From assembly GCF_014138435.1 (NCBI RefSeq), contig NZ_JACJIM010000008.1:233372-297371 (forward strand): a stretch of 64,000 nucleotides of DNA. Reading direction: 5' to 3'. This document shows, one piece after another, positions 1-9,408 of the stretch. A model generated the notes under the pieces. The model was not told where the DNA came from. It saw nothing but the letters and a program-made list of their open reading frames with translations, and did not search any database. Origin of the DNA: Methylobacterium fujisawaense (lineage in GTDB: Bacteria; Pseudomonadota; Alphaproteobacteria; Rhizobiales; Beijerinckiaceae). The first letter of the stretch is position 1; every line of letters starts with the position of its first letter. Both the position numbers and the translations under genes were made by a program.

Positions 1-2212
1 CCAGTCTCTTTTGCAAGGACTGAAGTTTACGATCGTCGAGCAGATCGGACTGCTGAGGTGGAGGCATCGGCGAGACCGCGCTGCCGCTCACGAGATTTCG
101 CCTTCTCGCCGTGTAGTGAGCAATGGATGCGTTCAGCGAACCCCAATCGATCGGCTTCGCGATGCAGCTGTTCATTCCGGCTTCCAGGTAGCGTCGGCGC
201 TCGCTCTCGTAGACGTTGGCCGTGAGCGCTATGATCGGCAGGCTCCTTTCCGGGCCCTCGAGGCGCCGGATCGCCCGCGTCGCCTCGACACCGTCCATGA
301 CCGGCATCTGGACATCCATCAGGATCAGATCGAAGCAACCCTGCTTGGCCAATTCGACAACCTCGGCGCCATCCTGGGCGAAGATCACGGTATGACGATC
401 CGATGCCAGCATCGAGCGGATGATACTGCGGATCAGCGGAATATCCTCGGCCACGAGGATGCGACGCGGTTGCAGATCCGATGGCCTGCATGGGATGGGG
501 GCCGCGACGTCAGATCCGTCATGCTCAAGAAGGGGGATCTCAAACCAGAAGCGGCTGCCGGAACCGGGCGAGCTGGTAAAACCGATCGTTCCGCCCATCG
601 CGGTGACGAGACGTCTGGAGATCGCCAGTCCCAAACCGCTCCCCCCGTAGCGTCGCGCTGTCGATTTATCTTCCTGTGTGAAGGCCGTAAAAACCTCCGC
701 TTGATTCTCTTCGGCGATGCCGATGCCGCTGTCTTGCACCTCGATCCGGAGCAAGAGCCTGTTTTCACCGATCGAGCGATGGGTTGCGATAATCCTGATC
801 GTTCCATGATGTGTGAATTTTATCGCATTTCCGACGAAATTCAGCGAGACTTGCCGGATCTTGGTCGGATCACCGATCGCGCAAGCTGGGATATGTTCGG
901 AATAGTCTTCCTTGAACGCGATATCTTTGGCGCGGCAGAGCGGCTGCGTCGTCGCGCATACTTCATCGAAGAGGGATCTCACCGAGAAGATCGTGGACTC
1001 GATTTCGAGTTTTCCGGACTCGATCTTTGAGAAATCCAAAATGTTATTGATCACACTCAGAAGATGATGGCCGGATTGCCTGATGAGATCGAGATTTGTC
1101 TTCTGATTGGCCGTCAGGGATTCCTTCGCGAGCAGGTCCACCAAGCCGAGCACGCCGGTCATGGGCGTTCGAAGCTCGTGGCTCATGACGGACAGGAAAT
1201 CGCTCTTCGCCCGGCCCGCGGTCTCGGCCTTGTCACGTGCCGCTTCGGCTTCCTCACGCGCGCGGTCGGCCGCCGCGCCCGCCTCACGCAAGCGGTGGGC
1301 CGCGTTTTCAAGTCGGGCGAGAAGCACGCCCAACGGGATGGCCGATAAGAGGGCCGTGAGGACGAACAAATTGTAGATGATCAGCAATTCGGCACTCGCA
1401 GCGCCCTTGGCCGCGCTCAGGGCCGCCGGTCCGTTGAAGGTGAACAATCGAACGGCGAGCGACACACCGAAGACCGCCGCGCTGCTGCCCAACAATCCGC
1501 CGCTGAGCGTTGCCAACAGCAACAGCGGTATCGCGAGAAAAAGAAACGGCGTGTGAGACACCAGCAGAGCGTAACTGGCGGCCGCACTCGCGATCGTCAG
1601 AACGGCGATCTGAGATAATTTCCGGGGGTTGAGCCTTTCCAGAAGAGACCGTTCAGTCCAGCTCAGCACCAAAGGCAGCGCTACGAGCAAGTCGAGGGCT
1701 TCGGTGAAGGACCGGATCTGGATGATCGGCCGCTCCGTTGCGGGAACAAGGAGACGGATCCAGGCGAATTCGAACGCCGCGCTCAGCAGGCAGGCGAGCG
1801 AGCTGAAGACCGTAAGAAGGGGGATGGTTTTGACTGATAAGTACCAATTTGCTCCGCGGTTTATCTGCCTGAAAAGTGCCGCCGTCGCGCAGATTTCGAA
1901 CACGTCCGCGATGACGATGCCGGATGTCGCCAGAATCGATTTGCCGATCAACAGGTGAGCGGCGAAGTTGGCGGCCGCGGCGGTCGCGATCGCCGGCGGC
2001 CATGCTTCCCGGCGCGTACGGAGCAGGATGGCCAGGAAGAGGCTGTTCGCGCACCAGGGTATGATCGCGAAGACGGCGTGATCGTTCACATAAAAGCGGC
2101 TTGCTGCGGGGATCAGATAGAGGATCGGAACGGCGCCGAAGGCGGCTGCAAAAATCCAGTTGCCGCCGGCGGGTCGGGTGAGCCCATCGATGATGTGCTT
2201 CATCTGACGCAT
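1..2212 (-). CDS. Hybrid sensor histidine kinase, MASE1-like membrane sensor (3' end outside window)
   Basis: The frame runs open from ATG at 2212 to the window edge, so the C terminus is missing. About 250 N-terminal residues are hydrophobic multi-pass segments of MASE1-like character. An H-box follows (FLSVMSHELRTPM, phospho-acceptor His near residue 345), then an ATPase domain with an N-box (NFVGNAIKFT) and glycine-rich GIGIAEE and GGSGLGLAISRR motifs. A receiver domain follows with LILMDVQMP (phospho-Asp near residue 633) and a KPID lysine. It should autophosphorylate and pass phosphate to its own receiver, possibly on to an Hpt partner outside the window. ATG at 2203 is an alternative start. 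It lies about 820 bp beyond the secretion block, so control of that block is only a possibility. Confidence 0.9.
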   Translation of the reverse strand, partial: MRQMKHIIDGLTRPAGGNWIFAAAFGAVPILYLIPAASRFYVNDHAVFAIIPWCANSLFLAILLRTRREAWPPAIATAAAANFAAHLLIGKSILATSGIVIADVFEICATAALFRQINRGANWYLSVKTIPLLTVFSSLACLLSAAFEFAWIRLLVPATERPIIQIRSFTEALDLLVALPLVLSWTERSLLERLNPRKLSQIAVLTIASAAASYALLVSHTPFLFLAIPLLLLATLSGGLLGSSAAVFGVSLAVRLFTFNGPAALSAAKGAASAELLIIYNLFVLTALLSAIPLGVLLARLENAAHRLREAGAAADRAREEAEAARDKAETAGRAKSDFLSVMSHELRTPMTGVLGLVDLLAKESLTANQKTNLDLIRQSGHHLLSVINNILDFSKIESGKLEIESTIFSVRSLFDEVCATTQPLCRAKDIAFKEDYSEHIPACAIGDPTKIRQVSLNFVGNAIKFTHHGTIRIIATHRSIGENRLLLRIEVQDSGIGIAEENQAEVFTAFTQEDKSTARRYGGSGLGLAISRRLVTAMGGTIGFTSSPGSGSRFWFEIPLLEHDGSDVAAPIPCRPSDLQPRRILVAEDIPLIRSIIRSMLASDRHTVIFAQDGAEVVELAKQGCFDLILMDVQMPVMDGVEATRAIRRLEGPERSLPIIALTANVYESERRRYLEAGMNSCIAKPIDWGSLNASIAHYTARRRNLVSGSAVSPMPPPQQSDLLDDRKLQSLQKRL

Positions 2213-3033
2213 GAGGGCGTGCCTCGTGGATCGGAAGCAGGTTACAGTCTCGGTCGCCGTCTGCGGTTCGCGGCCATGAGAATGGAGCGGTTTCCCGGTG
2301 GGTCAACTATTTTCATCGACAGAAGATTGTATTCAAGTCGCGATATGAATCTGTATATCGCGATTGTCTGTAAAATCTGAATTTTCAGTCCTTTGTCCCG
2401 AGGTCCTGACGATCGTTTGCGTTTGAGCGCAGACCGAACCGGCCGTCACACGCGGCGCCGATGCCCGTCGTCAGTCGCGCGGAGGGGGACTTCGGCCTTG
2501 AGGACTGGACGCTCTGGTCCGTTCCGGGTGGGAGATGCGTCGGCCGGCACGGGGCGGCGCGAGGACCGGTCCGACACTTGAGCCTTGCCCCCTCACGCAC
2601 GATGGCATCGCCCCGGTCGATATCCGGTGGGCGCGGGGATGCTTGGGCGCCCCTGCCCTCGCACATGACGTTCGAGGCCGCGGCAGGCGTCCGGATCCTG
2701 CCCGATCGCGGTGCGCACGGCACATTTCACGAGGCTGCCGTGTCGTCCGGATGAGACGCGGGTCCCCTCCCCTGGACGGGAGAGGGGGCACGCCGCGCCC
2801 GTCACAGCTTCACCGTTGTGGACCGTGCGCGTTGCAACCGGACACCGCCCGTGCGCCGCAGCGAACGATCAGCCGGATCATCTCCGGCATCGCGGCGCAT
2901 GAGCGTCCGGGTCATCGCCCTGCCGCCGACGCGCGCGCACGGGATCCGGCTGCTCCGGATCCCGTGAACGGTGCTTCGATCAGGTTCACCGGCCGATGCG
3001 TGGCCTGCAAGCCATGGTGCGGCCGTGGGCCGG
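2213..3033. other. Intergenic region without a supportable gene
   Basis: Open frames occur on both strands here, but they are Arg/Pro/Gly-rich, mutually overlapping and lack domain-like sequence or convincing ribosome sites. The only structure I can defend is the strong hairpin at 2938-2966. The stretch 2300-2390, just upstream of the histidine kinase start, is AT-rich and is where I would expect its promoter. Confidence 0.5.
2938..2966 (-). terminator. Strong hairpin, probable terminator of the minus-strand block
   Basis: A perfect 12-bp inverted repeat (CACGGGATCCGG / CCGGATCCCGTG) flanks a 5-nt loop (CTGCT). It lies about 70 bp downstream of the stop codon of the small minus-strand gene ending at 3034, the last gene of the secretion block. 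No clear U-run follows on either strand, so it may act as an RNA-stabilising or Rho-assisted structure instead. Confidence 0.5.
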
Positions 3034-3270
3034 TCAGTGAGCGGGCGGATTGGCCGTCACGTCACGGATCTCTTCGGGCCCAAGCCCGAGATTGTGAACC
3101 GCATCCGGCGAGAGCTCGCCGACCGTCTCGACGCGATCGGCTGGCGGCGCCCCGTCGGCGGCTTTGTTGACGAGGTACAGCGCCCGGCGCGGATCCGCCT
3201 CCGCGACCGCGTAAAGCTTCGGCGCAGTGAAATTCCCGGCCTTCGTAATTTTTACGACCCAGCCACTCAT
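3034..3270 (-). CDS. Conserved small protein of unknown function (78 aa)
   Basis: The start is ATG 3270 because GGAGA sits six bases upstream. The protein begins MSGWVVKITKAGNF and contains YAVAEADPRRALYLV, which resembles small alphaproteobacterial proteins of unknown function that I have seen before; no function is known to me. It looks soluble, with neither signal peptide nor membrane segment from this start. It follows the Sel1 gene on the same strand with about 120 bp between, so it may be the last gene of the secretion block. A longer upstream in-frame extension exists but has unlike composition. Confidence 0.7.
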   Translation of the reverse strand: MSGWVVKITKAGNFTAPKLYAVAEADPRRALYLVNKAADGAPPADRVETVGELSPDAVHNLGLGPEEIRDVTANPPAH

Positions 3271-3391
3271 CGCTTGTCTCCGCAACATGTCCGCCTCGGC
3301 AGGTCGCATGAGGATCATGCCGAGCAGAACTAAGGAACATGTGAGATACGCGGCCTTATTAGGCCGATAATTCCGCGATGTCAAAGTATAA

Positions 3392-5179
3392 TTAAGCCGC
3401 GAAAAAAGCGGCTCCACTGTCGTCGCGTTTCGGAAAGCTGATTTGATCGAGCTGTTCGAGTTCCGCGGCAGCCTCGCGGACACCCTGCCCGCGTGCCGCT
3501 TCGAACCAGCGCCGTGCCTCGGCCTCGTCCTTCGAGCCCGTGAGCCCGCGGGCCAGGTAGCGACCTGCAGCCAGTTGCGCATCCGCATGTCCTGCCTCCG
3601 CCGCTGCTCTGAACAGGCTCAACGCACGGGGGAAGTCCGGTTTCAGACCGTACCCGCCGTCGAGCATGGCGGCCAGAGCATAGATTGCCCCGACATGGCC
3701 GCTCTCGGCCGCGCGCTCGAACAGATGGAAGGCCTGGACGCGGTCGACGGGGCCCCCTCGGCCGTTGACCATCATCTCGCCCAACATCGCCTGCGCCTCC
3801 GCGACGCCGCCTTCGGCGGCGCGCGCGATCCAGGCCCGGCCCTCCACGGCATCGCCGACGACTCCTCGGCCCTCGGCGATCATCCGACCGTACCAGAACT
3901 GGGCGATCGGCATCTCCTCGGCCGCCTTGCGCAGCCACAGGGCCGCCTGCGCCTCGTCGTATCCACCGCCGATGCCGTGCGACAGACAGATGCCGAAGTT
4001 GAAGGCCGCCGCCAGATTGCCCTGCCTGGCGCTGCGCTCAAACCAGTGGCGGGTCCGCACATCGTCGCCGGGCGCGCCCTCACCGGCGAGGATCAGATTT
4101 CCGAGATCGACCTGGGAGACTTCACTGCCGAGGTTGGCCGCCTCCCGCAGCCAGTGCGCGGCCCTGTCCGAGTCCTGAGCGCCGCCTAGGCCGACTTGGT
4201 AGAGCTGGCTCAGCGTTCGCGCCGCGCCGGCATAGCCGGCCTTTGCCGCGCGCTCGAGCCAGAGCGCCGCTTCGACGAAATTGGGCGCCAGATCGCCACC
4301 TCTGGCGTGCAGGTGCCCGACCAGCGCGGCGGCGTGTGCGTCTCCTGCCAGACCCGCGCGTCTGAGCCACGTCTCCCCCAGGATCGGATTCCGCTCGACG
4401 CCGTCGCCATTGAGCAGTGCGAGACCCAAGCTCGTTTGGGCGGCGACGATGCCGCCCTCGGCCGCCCGCGCGTAGAGCTCGACGGCGCGTTCCGCACTTC
4501 TCGGCACGCCGATACCCGCATGCGTGAGCGCACCGAGCAGGAACAACGCATCCCCCAAGCCGGCCGCCGCCGCCTTCTCGATCTCGGCGACCGCCAGCGC
4601 AGTGTCCTCGGGCGTCTGCTTCCGCAGACGCAGCAGTCCCAGGCCGAGATGCCCCTGCGGACAGCCGGCCCCGGCCGACGCCAGGTACCAGCGTTCCCCC
4701 TCGGCTTCGTCGCGCAGGGCGTTCGGGCCCGCCGTCAGGATGTAGCCGAGCAGGGCCTGCCCTTCGCGCGAATCGTTGGCGGAGGCCCGTCGCGCCCAGA
4801 GGATGGCGGAGACGGGATCGGATTGCTTTCGCTCGTCGGCGCGGTCGAAGGCCAACTCGTCCGTGAGCGAAGACCTCTGCTCCGCCATCCCGGTATCGCC
4901 GCGCATGCACAGCAACGCGAGCTTGAACTGTGCCTCCGCATGCTCGCCTTCTGCCGCGGCGGTCATCCAGCGGACGGCTTCGGTGATGCTTTCGGGGACG
5001 CCCGTCCCGTCCAGGTAGCATTGCCCGAGGTGGAACTGCGCGTCCGGCAAGCCGCCCTGGGCCGCCCGGCTGATCTGAGCGACGCCGTCCTTGAACCGGC
5101 CGCTCTCCAGCAGGCTGAGGCCGAGCCTGAGCCGCGCGGTCGGAGAAGCCGGAGCCAGGAACCTGTCGACGATCTTCAT
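3392..5179 (-). CDS. Sel1-like repeat (SLR/TPR-type) protein
   Basis: About 595 residues made almost wholly of Sel1-like repeats of about 36 residues. Examples are AQFHLGQCYLDGTGV, AQTSLGLALLNGDGV, AQFWYGRMIAEGRGV and AQAMLGEMMVNGRGG. Such alpha-solenoids are scaffolds for protein-protein contacts and are common beside exopolysaccharide and secretion genes. No signal peptide is evident, so it is probably cytoplasmic. ATG 5179 is preferred over GTG 5188 because GGAGG is properly spaced only for the former. The 31-bp gap after the HlyD-like gene makes co-transcription very likely. It may organise the secretion or glycosylation machinery of the collagen-like protein; that role is inference. Confidence 0.9.
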   Translation of the reverse strand: MKIVDRFLAPASPTARLRLGLSLLESGRFKDGVAQISRAAQGGLPDAQFHLGQCYLDGTGVPESITEAVRWMTAAAEGEHAEAQFKLALLCMRGDTGMAEQRSSLTDELAFDRADERKQSDPVSAILWARRASANDSREGQALLGYILTAGPNALRDEAEGERWYLASAGAGCPQGHLGLGLLRLRKQTPEDTALAVAEIEKAAAAGLGDALFLLGALTHAGIGVPRSAERAVELYARAAEGGIVAAQTSLGLALLNGDGVERNPILGETWLRRAGLAGDAHAAALVGHLHARGGDLAPNFVEAALWLERAAKAGYAGAARTLSQLYQVGLGGAQDSDRAAHWLREAANLGSEVSQVDLGNLILAGEGAPGDDVRTRHWFERSARQGNLAAAFNFGICLSHGIGGGYDEAQAALWLRKAAEEMPIAQFWYGRMIAEGRGVVGDAVEGRAWIARAAEGGVAEAQAMLGEMMVNGRGGPVDRVQAFHLFERAAESGHVGAIYALAAMLDGGYGLKPDFPRALSLFRAAAEAGHADAQLAAGRYLARGLTGSKDEAEARRWFEAARGQGVREAAAELEQLDQISFPKRDDSGAAFFAA

Positions 5180-5210
5180 CCGCCGCACGCCTCCGAAGAG
5201 TGGCGATTAT

Positions 5211-6611
5211 TCACGGCTCCCGCATCCCTTCAAGTCCGACGGGCAGCAGGCGGGCGAACAGATACTTGAGCATCGTTCGATCCCCGACCATCACATCGGT
5301 CGTCACGGGCATACCGGCGGTCATGTGGAAGTTATCGGGCAGTCCGTGAAGCTTGATCGCGGTCAGTTCCACGCGCGCGCGGAACCAGACGCCGTTGGCC
5401 GCCTGCCCGCCGACACTGCTTCGCTGCGTCTCCTGCTGCCCGGTGAAGCTGTCGGCGCTCACGCTCTTCACGACGCCGTCCGCCATGCCGTACTGCACGA
5501 AGGGGAACGTATCGAACTTCACGCTGACTTTCTGTCCGGGATGGACGTAACCCGCCTCGTCGGCCGCGATGCGCGTCTCGACTTCCAGGGGCGTGTCCCG
5601 CGGCACCAGCGTGATGAGCTGCTCGCCGGATTGCAGGATCGAACCGACCGACACCTTGGCGACATTCAGGACGATCGCGTCCTGTTCGGCCACCAGATTG
5701 ACCAGCTGTCGACGGAGGGTCGCCTTCCGCAGGCCTTCCTGGGCCTCGTTGAGGCTGCGGCGCCGCAGGGTGATCTCCTGGCTGATCTGCGATTTCCAGT
5801 GCTGCGAGAAGGCATCCCGCTCGGCGATCATCTGATTGAGGTCGTTCCGGGCCCGGCCCGCGGACGCGGTCGCATCCTTCAGGTTCCTCTGCATCTCGAT
5901 GCGCTGGTCCTGAGCGACCAGGCGATTCATCTGGCTGCCGACTTGGAGGCGCTCCAGCTGCAGGCGTTTCGATTCGAGGATCCCGGCGATCTCCGCGCGC
6001 TCGCCGAACGCCTTGGCATCGAGATCCGCGCGCGCGAGCTGCGTCTCCAAACCTCTGATCTTCTGATCGTAGCTCTCGATCTGGTGCCGGTACTGGGCCT
6101 GTCGCTGTCCGTAGAGAGCGACCTGAATCACGGTCGCGGCGTCGGCCGAGGACGGATGGAACGGCGATCCCGTGCTCTCCGCCGTCAGCCGATCCACCTC
6201 CGCCTGAAGGCTGAGAACTTGGTTCTCCAGGGCCCGAGCGTCGGCGCCGGTGAAGGTCGGATCGAGTTCGGCAAGGAGTTCGCCGGCGCGGACGACTTGG
6301 CCTTCGCGAACCTTGATCGAGCGCACGATCGACGTTTCCAAGGGCTGAAGGACGATCGTCGGGCTCGTCGACACCATCCGCCCCCCGCCCGTGACCACGA
6401 CGTCGACGGGACACGTGGCCAGGATGAGGCCCGAGGCAATCACGAGCGTGAGGACCACGCCGAGCATGCTGCGCGCCGCAGGTTGAACCGGCATCGCGAG
6501 GAGCGCCGCCGTCGGAGACTGGAACTCCAGGAGGACCGGACCGACATCCGCCTCCGCGGGCGAGAGGCGCCTGATCCGGAAATTGAACCAGCTTGCGAGA
6601 GAGTTACTCAT
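5211..6611 (-). CDS. HlyD-family membrane fusion protein of a type I secretion system
   Basis: A 466-aa periplasmic adaptor. A short cytoplasmic N terminus precedes one membrane anchor (about residues 47-68, LGVVLTLVIASGLILATC). A lipoyl half follows (VREGQVVRAGELLAELDPT), then a long coiled-coil region and the second lipoyl/beta-barrel half ending MPVTTDVMVGDRTMLKYL. This is the HlyD/PrtE pattern. It should bridge the adjacent inner-membrane ABC transporter to a TolC-like channel, which is not in the window. It lies 106 bp downstream of the ABC gene on the same strand. The likely cargo is the divergent collagen-like protein. Confidence 0.93.
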   Translation of the reverse strand: MSNSLASWFNFRIRRLSPAEADVGPVLLEFQSPTAALLAMPVQPAARSMLGVVLTLVIASGLILATCPVDVVVTGGGRMVSTSPTIVLQPLETSIVRSIKVREGQVVRAGELLAELDPTFTGADARALENQVLSLQAEVDRLTAESTGSPFHPSSADAATVIQVALYGQRQAQYRHQIESYDQKIRGLETQLARADLDAKAFGERAEIAGILESKRLQLERLQVGSQMNRLVAQDQRIEMQRNLKDATASAGRARNDLNQMIAERDAFSQHWKSQISQEITLRRRSLNEAQEGLRKATLRRQLVNLVAEQDAIVLNVAKVSVGSILQSGEQLITLVPRDTPLEVETRIAADEAGYVHPGQKVSVKFDTFPFVQYGMADGVVKSVSADSFTGQQETQRSSVGGQAANGVWFRARVELTAIKLHGLPDNFHMTAGMPVTTDVMVGDRTMLKYLFARLLPVGLEGMREP

Positions 6612-6717
6612 CGGCGAGCCTTTGTTTCCGTATGGCCGTGGCTCAGAACAACCTGAGGGCTTGCTCCACCCGGCGCCGCGTTCGTCCGGAGCGAATGGCG
6701 CAGCCTGCGGTCTCCGA

Positions 6718-8922
6718 TCACGTGGCGCTCAGGTAGATCGGAGACGGACGCGCCTCCTCCAGATGCCGATTCTGCTGTTGCCACAACTGCTTGTAGATCG
6801 TGCAATGCTCGACCAGATGGTCATGGGGACCGATGGCGATCGCACTGCCCTTGTCGAGCACCAGGATCTGGTCGCAACGGATCAGGGACGAGAGCCGGTG
6901 GGACACGATGATCATGGTCCGGCCGCTCGCGATCCGCTGGAGGTTCGCGTTCACCAGGGCCTCGCTTTCGGGATCCAGCGCGCTGGTCGCCTCGTCCAGG
7001 ATGAGCAATCTCGGATCCGTGATCAGGGCGCGGGCGATCGCGAGCCGCTGCCTCTGGCCGCCCGACAGGTTCGCGGAGCCCTCTTCGATCCAGGTCTCGT
7101 AGCCGCGGGGCAGCCGTTCGACGAACTCTTCCGCGCCAGCAAGCCGCGCGGCGCGGATCACGTCCTCGAAGGTCAAGCCCGGCCGGCCGGCGATGATGTT
7201 CTCGCGCACCGTCCCGCGGAACAGGAAGTTGTCCTGCATGACCACGCCGAAGCTCCGACGCAGGTGCGTGAGGTTGATCTCGCGCAGGTCCGAGCCGTCG
7301 ATCTTCAACCGGCCCGTGTAGTCGCGATTGATCCCCTGCAGCAGGCGCGCGATGGTCGACTTGCCGGACCCGCTGCGGCCGACCAGCCCCAGCATCGTTC
7401 CCGCGGGGATGCTGAAGGAAACCTCGCGCAAGGCCGCCGACTGCGCGCCCGGGTACCGGAAGCCGACCTCCTCGAAGCTTATCTGTCCCGCGAATTGGGG
7501 GCGCAGGCCGCTCCGTGCCGCCTCGGTCTCGGTCGGATGGTTGAGCACCTCCGCGACCTGGCTGATCGACATGCGGATCTCTTCGATGTCCTGAAGCAGC
7601 TTGGCGAAGCTGATCAGCGGGCTCGCGACGCGGCCGCCGAGCATCATGAAGGCGATCAGGCTGCCCGCGGTGATGCCGGTCGTTCCCGCCGGGGCCAGGA
7701 CCACGATGTACGCGCCGCAGAGGAGGATGCCCCGGTCGATGAAGCGCTCGAGCGGCAGCGAGAGCGTCTGCGCCCAGTTGACGATACGGCCGGCCGCCAG
7801 CCGCGCCTTGCCCGATTCGGCGACGCGTTCGTCCCATTCGCGCTTCCGCACGTCCTCGATCGCCAGCGACTTGACCGTCCGCATCCCGTGCACGGTCTCG
7901 ACCAGGGTCCCGCCCTTCTGGATCTCGGCCGCGATCAGCCGCGCATAGACGGTCCGGATCGCCGGCAGGAAGGCCAGCACGAGCCCCCCGACACAGGCGG
8001 ACGCGACCAGCACCATCCACGCCAAGGTCACGCTCATGTAGAACAGGAACGGCAGCAGGACGACGAGCGTAAGCAGGTCCAGAACGGTCGAGACCAGCTT
8101 CCCTGTCAGGAAGTCGCGGATCTTGAAGACCTGCGAGATTTTATGGGTCGTCTCGCCGGTCGGGGATCGCTCGAAGAACTCGATCGGCAAGGCCAGCAGG
8201 CGCCGGAACACGTGAACGTTCAGACGGGCATCGATCCGGGTCGACATCACTTCGACGATCTCGCGCCGCGCGTAGCTGATCAGCGCTTCGTAGACCGTCA
8301 CGAGGACCAGCATGAGCGTGATCAGCGTGAGCGTCGACACCGTGTTGTGGGTCAGAACCCGGTCGAGTGCCGCCATGACCAGGAATGGCGGCAGGATCTG
8401 CAGAACGCTGACCGCCAGGGAGGCGGTCAGGATCTCGCGAAGATTGCGCTTCTCCGTGAGGACGAGCCTGGCGAGCCAACCGAGCGAGAAGGCGGCCTCG
8501 TCGTCCGTCGTCGCGCGCGAGCGGCGGACGAGAAGGGCCTCGCCGTTCCAGACCCGCTCAAGGCGCAGCTCGTCGATCTCGATGCCGGTGCCGCTGGGGC
8601 CCGTCGGTCCCTCGATGAAGCAGACGCCTCGCTCACGATCGCGGCGCGTGATGAGGGCGGCATGCCCGTCGGCAAGAAACACAACGATGGGGCCGACGTG
8701 TTCCAGCCGCATGAGCTGGGACCGGCGCATGCGCACCGCCCTGGCCCAAAGGCCGGACGCCGTTGCCCATGCCGCGAGCGAGGCCGGCGCCGGTACCGGA
8801 CCTTCGGACTCGCGCGGGTAGTCGGCGGGATCGAGGTCAGCGCCATGGTGGTGTGCGACCCGCACGACCGCCATGATACGCGCCTGCGCCTCGCGCGACA
8901 TCGCACGGTCTGAGACGCTCAC
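6718..8922 (-). CDS. Type I secretion ABC transporter (permease-ATPase, HlyB-like)
   Basis: 734 aa. Residues about 1-140 resemble a C39-peptidase-like domain, but no catalytic Cys is visible at the expected N-terminal site, so it is probably a cargo-docking domain as in HlyB. A six-helix exporter domain follows (about 160-440). The nucleotide-binding domain has Walker A GRSGSGKST (near residue 517), signature LSGGQRQR (near 620) and Walker B LLILDEATSALD. The start is uncertain: GTG 8922, or ATG 8901. It is the first gene of the minus-strand block and diverges from the collagen-like gene across 486 bp. The placement and lack of RTX genes nearby suggest a dedicated exporter of that protein. 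Confidence 0.93.
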   Translation of the reverse strand: MSVSDRAMSREAQARIMAVVRVAHHHGADLDPADYPRESEGPVPAPASLAAWATASGLWARAVRMRRSQLMRLEHVGPIVVFLADGHAALITRRDRERGVCFIEGPTGPSGTGIEIDELRLERVWNGEALLVRRSRATTDDEAAFSLGWLARLVLTEKRNLREILTASLAVSVLQILPPFLVMAALDRVLTHNTVSTLTLITLMLVLVTVYEALISYARREIVEVMSTRIDARLNVHVFRRLLALPIEFFERSPTGETTHKISQVFKIRDFLTGKLVSTVLDLLTLVVLLPFLFYMSVTLAWMVLVASACVGGLVLAFLPAIRTVYARLIAAEIQKGGTLVETVHGMRTVKSLAIEDVRKREWDERVAESGKARLAAGRIVNWAQTLSLPLERFIDRGILLCGAYIVVLAPAGTTGITAGSLIAFMMLGGRVASPLISFAKLLQDIEEIRMSISQVAEVLNHPTETEAARSGLRPQFAGQISFEEVGFRYPGAQSAALREVSFSIPAGTMLGLVGRSGSGKSTIARLLQGINRDYTGRLKIDGSDLREINLTHLRRSFGVVMQDNFLFRGTVRENIIAGRPGLTFEDVIRAARLAGAEEFVERLPRGYETWIEEGSANLSGGQRQRLAIARALITDPRLLILDEATSALDPESEALVNANLQRIASGRTMIIVSHRLSSLIRCDQILVLDKGSAIAIGPHDHLVEHCTIYKQLWQQQNRHLEEARPSPIYLSAT

Positions 8923-9408
8923 CTCTCGAACTCCGAACGCGGCCCCGCGGGTGTCGGGCGCTGGTGCATGGCGACTCCACGTCGTCTGATCGGGTCATGC
9001 GAAGCTCGGGCAGGCACCCTGAGGGGGCACCCGCTCGGTGCGTCTCATGCGGGCGCGCCCGCCGCTCACGATCATGCCGGCCCGCGGTTCGGGCTGGAAT
9101 AGGCCACAGGTTATAGACTTCTTAACCTTTTCGACTTCGGCGCCTCCCGGGTCCGCAGATCGTCTCGTGAAATCTGCTTTCGCATCCGCCTGACCGTGAT
9201 TCGGTTCTGGGTCCGGCGTGTTTAGTTAACGAATTATAACCTCTGGCATATGGCTCGGCCAATTTGTCTCGCGATAGGAGGATCCCCTGTGCTGGCATGC
9301 TGCCTCGTATGCGCTGCCTTGTGCGAAAACAGATCTGATTTCCGTTGTTCGAGAGGCCGGCGCCACCAAGACTGAAGGTGGGCAAGAGCCATAGCGAGGG
9401 AGATTGCA
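8923..9408. other. Divergent intergenic region between exporter and collagen-like gene
   Basis: This 486-bp region should carry promoters for both the exporter block and the collagen-like gene. An AT-rich patch at about 9220-9260 contains GTTA and TAAC half-sites eight bases apart. I could not identify a convincing -35/-10 pair. No small gene is supportable. Confidence 0.4.

Noticed and set aside
11..1030. Plus-strand 339-codon frame opposite the histidine kinase
   Set aside because: The minus strand carries clear H-box, ATPase and receiver motifs; the plus reading has no domain.
2385..2805. Several overlapping short genes in the 2.3-3.0 kb gap
   Set aside because: Arg/Pro-rich translations on both strands, no ribosome sites and no similarity recognised.
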